Shown: positions 39,201 through 50,300 of the stretch, piece after piece | How positions within the stretch are numbered: the stretch's first letter is position 1 | Layout of the letters: every line of letters begins with the position of its first letter | Source of the DNA: Nansenia antarctica | Taxonomy: Eukaryota; Chordata; Actinopteri; Argentiniformes; Microstomatidae | Length of the DNA stretch: 64,000 bases | Assembly: GCA_963989245.1 (NCBI GenBank) | Contig: OZ022346.1 | Coordinates: forward strand, 45,690,558-45,754,557 | Direction: 5' to 3' | Program-made: the position numbers and the translations under genes | The notes under the pieces: generated by a model | Databases searched by the model: none | What the model was told of the DNA's origin: nothing | Seen by the model: the letters and a program-made list of their open reading frames with translations, nothing else

Positions 39201-42200
39201 GACGGAGTGGCAGAGAAGCTGCGGTGGAAACGGCGGGTCGCCAAGTCATTCTATGACACGTCTGCCAGAGACCTTCCAGAGCTGGATGTTGGAGATCACA
39301 TTAGGATGAGGCCTCTGCCAGGTGATCGCACAGGGCGGTGGCGACGAGGCCAGTGCCTCCAGAGAGTCGCTCCCCGCTCGTTCGTGGTGGATGTGGACGG
39401 CAAACTGTACAGACGCAACCGAGTGGATCTGCGTGTTGCAGAGCGCTCAGCTCAAGCGCAACAGACAGACATTCTACGGCCTGAGCGGAGCAGTCCTGAC
39501 CAGACCCAGGTCGCTGGGGAGACTGCCTCAGCCGAGACACGGATTGTCTCAAGTCGGGGGGAGACAGGCGGCGAGGTACATCCTCGTACACCAAGGGCAC
39601 CGGCGACTCCGGGGGGTCCTGCCACGGCAGGCCAGGGTGTCTACTCACGGAGTGGTCGCCTGTCACGGCAGCCACAACGACTGGACTTATGACTTTGAAA
39701 AAAAAAATGGAAAAAAAAGGAAGGGGTGAGTAAAGGGACAGCTCTTCTCGGACTGTTTTGACTTTGCCTCAGACGGCTGTACTGGACTGTTGTTCTTTGT
39801 TCAGAAAAAAATAAAAAAATAAAAAGGGAAATAATGCAATGTTGTAATGCTATTGTTAATGTTTGGGATTGTTATTGTCAATGGAATTGCAGTCGGAGAT
39901 GCAAGCATGTCATTTGCAAACAGCTAAAGCAAAGGAGATGTTACATATAGGCATAGTAGCCTGTGTTACAGGGACACCTAGGGGTGACCTGATAATGTTG
40001 CATGTAAGACCTGGATGTTGTATGTGGGCGTGCGCGGGAGGAACCGCAGTTTAATAAAAGTCATACTGAAACAGTTTTGGGTCGCTCCACCGCCAAAAAA
40101 TCTCACTCCAAACTTTTGGTGAAACTTGGCAGCCCTGCAGATTCACCCAAGATGGCCGCCAGCCTAACAACACAACCAGACTCACCTAAGATGGCCGCCA
40201 GCCTTACAACACAAACAGACTCGCCTAAGATGGCCGCCAGCCTTACAACACAACCAGACTCACCTAAGATGGCCGCCAGCCTTACAATACAACCTGACTC
40301 ACCTAAGATGGCCGCCAGCCTTACAACAGTGACGACAACTGTTATGTATTTTGGTCTGTGCTGTTTGCCGTAGCTGGAAGTGCAATGCATGTTGGGAAGA
40401 CCGGGTTGTTGTCTTTGTATTGAAGTACCGAGTGGAAATAAAGACGCACTAACTGAAGCTCCGTGCTCCGACTACTTTATGGTTTTATGGCAGTCATAAA
40501 CCTGTCTCCGTATATAACAAATTGGCGACGAGGTGGTTTGAACTCCCGCGAACGGTATGTGTGTGGAGTTGAGTTAATTAGGACGTGGCTGTGTTCTTGT
40601 TAGCAGTGTGAAGCTAATGCAGCTAGTTGGCACCGCGCGTCGCGCCCAGCGTCGGTTGTGATTGACACGGATGTCTGCTGGAGGGGAAATGTCAGCTGAA
40701 GAGGAATTATCAGCTGAAGAGGAATTGTCAGAAGGTAATACTGATAACCAGGAGCCTACAAGGAAGATGGCTGGAGTTATTGGAAATATTGGCCCTTTTG
40801 ATGAACATGTGGAACAATGGAGCGCATACTCTGAGCGTTTTGGTTATTTCCTATCAGCTAATGACATTCCTGATGAAAAAAGGGTAGCCACGTTTCTGTC
40901 AGTAATGGGTCCAAAGGCCTTTAATCTGTTGCGTGACCTACTGCAGCCTAACAAGCCAGGGACCAGACATAACTATTTTTTCTACAATGCTGAATGCTGC
41001 TGTTTAAATAGTTTTAACTTTAAACCAGTTACTGAGTACTGGTCACTGAGTACTGCAGAGTACTATTTTTGTTGCTTTAATAAAGGCTGGCAGTCTTTAA
41101 TTTAACTGTTGTTGGTGTGGACTATATACTGGGGAGGTATTTGTTATTATTCAGGGGTCAAAAAATGTATACAAATATCGGATCGGTATCGGTATCGCCG
41201 ATACCCGAAGCCCAGGTATCGGTATCGGTAGTGAAAAAGTGGGATCGGGACATCCCTACTTACAACACAACCAGACTCACCTAAGATGGCCGCCAGCCTT
41301 ACAACACAACCAGACTCACCTAAGATGTCCGCCAGCCTTACAAACACTCTCCAAGTATATCCAGCTGCGGACATCACGCCTATCACCCGGACGCTTGATG
41401 GACCATATTTGGTTGGAGTGGTTGGAGCGCGTCATCATACCGCGCCTGCATATTTGCATATTGCGCCTGCATATTTGCATAGACTATGTCATCGCCTTAC
41501 GACGGTATGTTTTTTTCAAATCATTTATGCAAGAAATGTTTATACTAAGGATAGTTGATTGTTGAAGTACTGGATGAAAAGGTAATGTTGTGGCTTATAT
41601 ACCTTGTTGTGATTTTAATAGATAGCTGGAACTCAGCCATATGTTTTACGTACCATTTTCTAGCATTGACTAATTTTAGATGCACTTGAATTCTACAGGG
41701 AAAGGAGGTTTTCATTGCTGACCTTCATGTAACCGCAACGTGGGTCCAGCCCCACAACTGTGATCCCATGAGCCATTTCCCAGTAAGTCAAATGATTGAG
41801 CCGGTATTTGAATAACATAAACAGCTATGTAGACAACATTGTATCCAGCATTACAATTGGCATGCCCTTCATGGGACATCAGCACATTAGCTGTGTTGGT
41901 CCTAAATTTCATCAAGGTAAATTAAATGGTTTCCTAACACTAAGCCAAAAAAACCACTACATGTATGAGAAAGGACTTCATCAAATTATCATGTATAATC
42001 ATGCACACCCCAGTTAAGTGTTGGATAAAAATGATAAATGCAGACAGTACATGGTTTTGAACAGGAACATGCTGATCAGAAGGATGCCCTTATCCTTCCA
42101 CTGTGGGTTCCAGGCCACTTTGTCCTGTGTGTAAGTGTACTATACCCATATATATATATATACAGAGCATAACTTTATGGTGAATGGTGAATGAATGGTG

Positions 42201-45200
42201 AATGGTGAATGGTGAATGGTCTTTATTGTCATTGCTATAGTACAGGTACCAAACAACGAAATTTGGGAGGGGTGACTCCCCTGGTGCTAGGAAAGAAAAA
42301 AAAACTAAAAAGACAAGAAGGGAAAGGAGCTGGTTTACATAAATAAAGGCTATGTACACTATCCACTATACTATACTGTACAGATAAAACACTGTGCTGT
42401 ACTCTATGCTATGCTATACCTATTCTAACATTTCCTATTTCTCTGCAACCTTATGTACCCTAGGGTTGTCATATTGCACATAGTGTTATTGCACATTCAT
42501 TTCAAGTGTCGCAGTTTGCAGGCTTGAAATGTACACATTTGTGCCTCAGCACTACACCTGATTTTTCAATCCAGCAGCTGCCATCAATCCGTCCAGACTG
42601 TCCAGGGCCCAGAACCTAGGTCTTTGCTGTGTTCAGGGCCTGGATGGCCCTGGGGTAGAAGCTGAGCTTTAGTCTGTTTGTCCTTGCGAACATGGTCCTG
42701 TACCGCCTGTTCGAGGGCAGCCGAGCAAAGTGTTCGTATCCAGGGTGGGATGGGTCTCTGGAGATCTTGGAGGCCTTCCTGAGGCAGCGTGTGTTGTACA
42801 GCTCTTCCAGAGAGGGGAGGGGGGCGCCGGTGATCTTCTGGGCCGTTCTCACGACTCTCTGTAGCGCATTCCTCTCTGCGGCTGTGCAGCTGGAGAACCA
42901 GTTGCAGATGCAGTAGGTGAGGATGCTCTCCACTGCGCAGCGGTAGAAGGCCACCAGTATCTCCTGTCTGGTGTGGTCCTTCCTGAGGACTCTCAGGACG
43001 AAGAGCCGCTGTTGTGCCTTCTTGATGATGGCTGCTGTGTTGTTCTTCCAGGACAGGTCATCCTGTATGTGCACCCCCGGGAATCGGAGGGTTGAGACTC
43101 TCTCCACGCTCCCTCCGTCGCTGAGCAGGGGCTGGACCTCAGATTTTTTCCTCCTGAAGTCCACGATGATTTCCTGGGTCTTTGACTGGTTCAGCAGCAG
43201 GTTGTTAACCTTGCACAGCTTGCTCAGCTGCTCTACCTCATCCCTGTACGCCGCCTCGTCCCCCCCCGAGATGCAGCCCACCACGGTGGTGTCGTCTGCA
43301 AACTTTACGATGGAGTTGCTGGGGTGGACGGGGGTGAAGTCGTAGGTGTAGAGGTTGTAGAGGATGGGGCTTAGCACGCAGCCCTGGGGGGACCCAGTGC
43401 TGAGTCTGAGGGCTGTGGAGGTGTGGGAGCCCACCCGCACCCTCTGGGGGCGGTCGGACAGGAAGTCCTTGATCCATGCACATATAGAGTGTGATAGTCC
43501 CAGGTCTAGTAGTTTGGTCACTAGCCTGTCTGGAAGGATGGTGTTGAAGGCAGAGCTGAAGTCCACAAAGAGCAGTCTCGCGAAGCTGTTTCCCCTCTCC
43601 AGGTGGGATAGAGTGGAGTGGAGAGTCGTCGCGATGGCGTCCTCTGTGGACTTGTGGGCTCTGTAGGCGAACTGGTATGGATCCAGGTTGGGCGGGAGGC
43701 GTGTGACTATGTGTTTATTAGTTGCAACCCCAAATTGCTCCCAGTGAGCGGGACGGCGCCTTGCATGGCAGCTCGTGTGACTGTGTTTATTAGTTGCAAC
43801 CCCAAATTGCTCCCAGTGAGCGGGACGGCGCCTTGCATGGCAGCTCGCCGCCATTGGTGTGTGAATGTGTGTGTGAATGGGTGAATGAGAGGCCTTTGTA
43901 AAAGCGCTTTGTAATAAGGCGCTATATAAGTCAGTCCATTTACCATTTATTTATTTACCATTCCTTGTTGTAAAACGTGTTGTTGTTGAACATGTCTGTG
44001 ACTGAGATAGACTAGATACTACTACGGAGGAGGATGTTATCATAGTGTTTGTGATGCTAACGGCGCCATCTTTGCTATCTCCTCCGGTCATCAACCCAGG
44101 AGAAGAACATCTTTATCCTGGGCTTAAACACGACGACTAGTGTGATGTAATATTGTGTTACTAGAAATGCCGTTTAGTATAGTACATGATAGCCTTTAGC
44201 TATGCTAGTTGTTGCAGTGCTAGTTGATTGATTGACTGTGTTCTAATGCTATGCTATGTGCTATGTGCTAGTGAATGGTGTTCTGTTGATTGTGTGTACT
44301 AGTTTTCACTGAATAAATCAAGAAGGTAGGTGTGACTATACGGTACCTGTATAACAATGTTGATATGACATTTTTGGGAAACAGTTTTAAAGGCGAAGCT
44401 CTTTTCAATTCGGTCTAGTTTTCCCTCCAAAACACTGAGTCTATGTATGTTCTATTAGTCTGTGGAGAGTAGCCATGAGCTCCCAGCATGTACTTAGTCT
44501 GTGGAGAGTACAATGAGCTCCCAGCATGTACTTAGTCTGTGGAGAGTAGCAATGAGCTCCCAGCATGTACTTAGTCTGTGGAGAGTAGCCATGAGCTCCC
44601 AGCATGTACTTAGTCTGTGGAGAGTAGCCATGAGCTCCCAGCATGTACTTAGTCTGTGGAGAGTAGCCATGAGCTCCCAGCATGTACTTAGTCTGTGGAG
44701 AGTAGCCATGAGCTCCCAGCATGTACTTAGTCTGTGGAGAGTAGCCATGAGCTCCCAGCATGTACTTAGTCTGTGGAGAGTAGCCATGAGCTCCCAGCAT
44801 GTACTTAGTCTGTGGAGAGTAGCCATGAGCTCCCAGCATGTACTTAGTCTGTGGAGACGTGATAGAATAAACTCCATAGATGTAACATCTCGTGTAGTAC
44901 CACTTTGTGACACCTGGGGTCGGAATAACCAGTGACATCTGAGCTCCTGGGCCTCAGGTATATGTGCCTCCCTCCATTGGTGGTAAGTTGAAGGTTGAAG
45001 GCCAATTTTTTTCAGTTTAATTCATTCATTAATTAAAAAGGGGAAGTGGCTTGTATCGAAGTGGGTGTGGCCTGTATAAAAGTGGGAGTGGCTTGTATCA
45101 AAGTGGGAGGAGCTTGTGTCCAAGTGGGAGTGGCTTAGACAGTTAAGGGGCGTGGCCAGACAGTTTAATTCATTCATTAATTAAAAGCAGGAAGTGGCTT

Positions 45201-47254
45201 GTATCAAAGTGGGTGTGGCCTGTATAAAAGTGGGAGTGGCTTGTATCAAAGTGGGAGGAGCTTGTGTCCAAGTGGGAGTGGCTTAGACAGTTAAGGGGAG
45301 TGGCCAGACAGTTTAATTCATTCATTAATTAAAAGCAGGAAGTGGCTTGTATCAAAGTGGGTGTGGCCTGTATCAAAGTGGGAGTGGCTTGTATCAAAGT
45401 GGGAGGAGCTTGTGTCCAAGTGGGAGTGGCTTAGACAGTTAAGGGGAGGGGCTTAGACACTTAGGGGGAGTGGCCTGTATCAAAAAGGGTGTGGCTTAGA
45501 CACTTAGCGGGGAGTGGCTTGTATAAAAGTGGGTGTGGCCTGTCGGTGGGGCCGAGCCGATTCGGAAAATATCTGAACCGTGTCTGTGGCGCTTACGGTT
45601 GCTGAGCTAAAGTCCTTTAACCTTTAATTTGACACTAGGCCGGAAAAGCCTGCATTAAAGTAATGGGGTACGTTTGGGCCCAGGGAAGGGGCTGCGAAAG
45701 AGTCACACTCTTCAAACTTTACACACTCCTTCCCCTTCATGGGACATTGTAGAATTTCAACTTTCACCCTCCTACGCCATTCCTGGGAGGCCCTGCACGC
45801 GAGCTAGCGGGAACCTGTAGTAGTAGGAGTTCGGAGACTACCGGAGTAAGGTGAGAGGCCAGTTGAATTAGCTAGTAAACATTTCAATGACTTAACTTCT
45901 GGCGTGGTAGTTTACTATTAGCTGAAACATATGTCTAAGCCTACGACTAGGGGGGTTGGGGAAAGCAAGCTATCAAAAATGGCTTTATCAAACACCGTCT
46001 TGCTGGTTAGCAAGATTGTTTCCTCGATAGCTATAACGGTTTTTGTTTTTTTTCCTAATAGGATTTGTAAGCTCGATGCAAATCTCTCAGCTTATCTTTG
46101 GCATTGAAATATCGAATTTGAGTTACAGTTTCAAATTGAGTAAAATGACTAAACTTGCTGTCTAGCTTTACACAACTAGCGGCTGGCAAGATGTTGATAT
46201 CTCAGTGTTCTGTCCATGAAGCTGGTCAACGTTGCGCAGGGCAACGTCGCATCTAGATGATGTCGCTTCAGCTTGTTATTGTTCGGAGTTGTGGGAAATG
46301 TAGGCCAGCGTGATGGTTCCACTATAAACAGGAATAGATCTAGGGCTAAACGTTGTTATTAGACAGGGCCAACAAAGTGGAACAATAAGTATACATTTCG
46401 CTTGTAGTGCTTTTTACTTTATAGTCAGAATTCTGTGTATTTATTAGTCATGTTGCAGACCTACAAGATCACGGTCAACAAGTACTGAACCAATAACCTT
46501 CAATCTCAAAATACAATCTATTATTTATTCTGAGCAGGAATAGAAAATATTTTCCAGGAACAACTGAAATCTAGAACTGTAACCCTTTTTTTTTACATGT
46601 ATTTTTAAATGTCGTCCTAGCCATCATTTTTGAAGGTAGAACTAGTACAAGGATACGGCTTTTTGGCACGTTGCACCTGTCGTCATGACAACTGATGCTT
46701 CAATCGTGCAATATCAATGTCAGTCACTTTTGAAGTTGACAGTCATCCATGAACTCATAGGGGACAAGTCATTATATAATAATAATATATAAATATAAAA
46801 TACGTAATTTCACATTCTCTTTATCGTTTTGTTATATTGTAGAAATGCCAAGAAAGAAGAAGAGTGAAGGAAATGCCTTTAACTGGCAGGCTGCTTTGCA
46901 GCTGGACAGGGAGGAGATGGAGGACATGGTGTACATGGACTACAGACCTATTACTGTAAGTTAGTGTAACCGTCACTATTAGCACACACGTCCCTGCAGT
47001 TATACCAGTGTTGTGTAACCATGTAGCCATGAATGATGCCACACCTCCTCTGTTCTGCTGCTGCAGGTCTGTTCGGGTGACAAGGCCACACCCGGGGACA
47101 ACCAGGCCCAGAGCGCAGCCCCCCTGGAGGTCCAGGCTGGACCATCGGTGGATCCACCCAAGGCCACCGATGCCTCTGTGGCCATGGCTGCCCCCATCAA
47201 CAAGGCTCAGAGAGCAGCCCCACAGGGACAGAGAGCAGCCCTCCTGGAGGACCA

Positions 47255-47300
<46 letters not shown>

Positions 47301-50300
47301 TGAGTAGAGATCAACGTGGGTCTTGTGCATAAATTACCGGAGAGTCTTGAATTACAGATTTGCACATTAAGAATTTGCCTTGACAAGTAAAAGTCTATGG
47401 GCTTGGCGGCCCGCCTGTATAGGATTGTTGTAACTTTATAGGTTACATGATTAACTTTATAGGTTACATGATTGATTTATAGGTTACATGATTGACAGCT
47501 AAAAGAGATTGATTAATATGTTACATAACATAAAGAAGTACATTTCTGTTATATTGGCTAAGAATAGGTAGAACTGCATGTCCCTGAAGGCCTTGCGGCA
47601 AGACGTCATAGAAGTTGACGTTTAGTTTAGTTTGTTGGTTTTGAGAAATGCAAATTGTAACGTCCAGAAGTGAATATCCAATAGCTCGTTTATTGTTTGA
47701 AAGTGATCAAAAGTAGCCATCATTTTTTAGGTAGAAATACTACAAGGATACGGCTTTTTGGCACGTTGCACCTGTTGTCATGACAACTGATGCTTCAATC
47801 ACAATGTCGTGCAATATCAATGTCAGTCACTTTTGAAGTTGAAACAGCCTCACAGTCATCCTTGAACTCATATGGGACAAGTCATTATATAATAATAATA
47901 TAAAAATCTAAAATACGTCATTTCACATTCTCTTCCTTGTTTATCATATTGTAGAGGTAGTATTGTAAACATCAGTATAGTTTAGAGGTATATACTACAG
48001 TTATGGGCAATATGCAGTTATGGGCTATGTACAGTGAGGTAGTTTATTGTACAGTATCGAATGTGCAGAAGTATAAAAGAAGCTATGTCAGGAGACATGC
48101 GCAATGTGCAATATACAGTATGTGCAAAGGTAGTAATGTAAACATCAGTAGTTTTACCTAGACTTGTTTTGCAGTGTTATTCAAAGGCTGTATTTATCCC
48201 TTGTGTCTTTTAGAATCATCCTTGACCTCTCCGATAGCTGGCGAGGACATCATTGGCGATTCAGAGGATGAAGCAACAAAGAATTTCAAAGCCAGGGTAA
48301 GTTATTATACTCTGTTGACTCCTGTCTAAAAACATGTGTCAAACTCTGTTGGTGTTTGTGAAGCGTTACTCTGGTGAACTTTCCTCTACTGCTGTTTTTA
48401 ATGGACTCTCTGTCTCCCCCAGCTGTTCGTGAAGCGGTACTTCAGGACCAAACATGACACCTATGTACCCACGCTACGGGAGTTCTGGAAGCCGGGACGA
48501 CATGTCAGACGGAACATGCTTTCTCCCGGCAACGGACGTTTTGTTTAGGAAGCAAAGGCAGGGTTGTAATAAAGATCACGATGATGGGTGACAGAACGCC
48601 TGTGGGTCATTCTACAGAAACGGTGGCATTTGGAATTGCAAATGTTTTAAAATGTTACTTAATCAAAAATGTTACTTAATCAAAAATCAATTTTAATTAA
48701 TCAAAAATGTTACTTAATCAAAACTTAGTGTATTGAGAGGATCCTCCTCTTTCTAATGCTCCTTTAATTCTCAAGGTTTACTTCTCTGAATTAGCTCTGT
48801 GATTTTATTGTATTGATTGTTGTGTTGGGGTTGATTTTTTGTATTGGTATGAATTTCCATTTCTCTGAATTAGCTCTGCGATTTTATTGTATTGATTATT
48901 GTGTTGAGGTTGAGGTTGAGGTTGATATTGATGTTGATGTGAACCTGGCTGCAGAACTAACTCCCCCTAGGGGACAATAAAGAAACATTCTACCTTGAAT
49001 TCAATTTGTATTCTGTTTAGGTAAGACAAATTAAAATAGATTACGTTTACATTTGACATTTAGAAGGCGCTTTTATCCAAAGCGACTTACAACAAGTGCA
49101 TTTTGTCTAAAGTAAGTGAATCATCTTTATGTCATCATAATACGACATCCATACATTGTAAATGTAAAATGTAAAATGAAGAAGCAACAACCAAGAAGAC
49201 GTCGTTCATTAAGTGCCTTTTAGTTTGCTATGTGATTGTGCTAATAAGTTTAAGTCTAATTGAGACAGCGGTAAAGGCTGTTCTCCAACAGGGGTCACGT
49301 GCTGGTAACCTCTGTCCCTGAAGAAGCAACAACCAAGAAGACGTCGCTCATTAAGTGCCTTTTAGTTTGCTATGTGATTGTGCTAATAAGTTTAAGTCTA
49401 ATTGAGACAGCGGTAAAGGCTGTTCTCCAACAGGGGTCACGTGCTGGTAACCTCTGTCCCTGAAGAAGCAACAACCAAGAAGACGTCGCTCATTAAGTGC
49501 TTTTTACTTTGCTATGTGATTGTGCTAATAAGTTTAAGTCTAATTGAGACAGCGGTAAAGGCTGTTCTCCAACAGGGGTCACGTGCTGGTAACCTCTGTC
49601 CCTGAAGAAGCAACAACCAAGAAGACGTCGCTCATTAAGTGCCTTTTAGTTTGCTATGTGATTGTGCTAATAAGTTTAAGTCTAATTGAGACAGCGGTAA
49701 AGGCTGTTCTCCAACAGGGGTCACATGCTGGTAACCTCTGTCCCTGAAGAAGCAACAACCAAAAAGACGTCGCTCATTAAGTGCCTTATAGTTTGCTATG
49801 TGATTGTGCTAATAAGTTTAAGTCTAATTGAGACAGCGGTAAAGGCTGTTCTCCAACAGGGGTCACGTGCTGGTAACCTCTGTCCCTGAAGAAGCAACAA
49901 CCAAGAAGACGTCGCTCATTAAGTGCCTTTTAGTTTGCTATGTGATTGTGCTAATAAGTTTAAGTCTAATTGAGACAGCGGTAAAGGCTGTTCTCCAACA
50001 GGGGTCACGTGCTGGTAACCTCTGTCCCTGAAGAAGCAACAACCAAGAAGACGTCGCTCATTAAGTGCTTTTTACTTTGCTATGTGATTGTGCTAATAAG
50101 TTTAAGTCTAATTGAGACAGCGGTAAAGGCTGTTCTCCAACAGGGGTCACGTGCTGGTAACCTCTGTCCCTGAAGAAGCAACAACCAAGAAGACGTCGCT
50201 CATTAAGTGCCTTTTAGTTTGCTATGTGATTGTGCTAATAAGTTTAAGTCTAATTGAGACAGCGGTAAAGGCTGTTCTCCAACAGGGGTCACATGCTGGT

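Larger units (their letters stand above)
34352..40078 (+). mobile_element. Ty3/gypsy LTR retrotransposon with 5-bp target duplication
   Basis: The element is 34357-40073, flanked by GTTTT at 34352-34356 and 40074-40078. LTRs start TGTTACATATAGG and end CTGAAACA. The 3' LTR is 39939-40073 (135 bp). The 5' LTR (34357-35528) is interrupted by a hAT insertion. A primer-binding-like TGGAGTCAGAAGC follows the 5' LTR at 35529, and a purine run precedes the 3' LTR. Gag-protease and pol frames lie between. No envelope gene was seen. Confidence 0.93.

Noticed and set aside
44441..44938. Frames of 139-165 codons over the 39-bp minisatellite
   Set aside because: The period is a multiple of three, so any stop-free unit yields a long frame; there is no non-repeat protein-like sequence.
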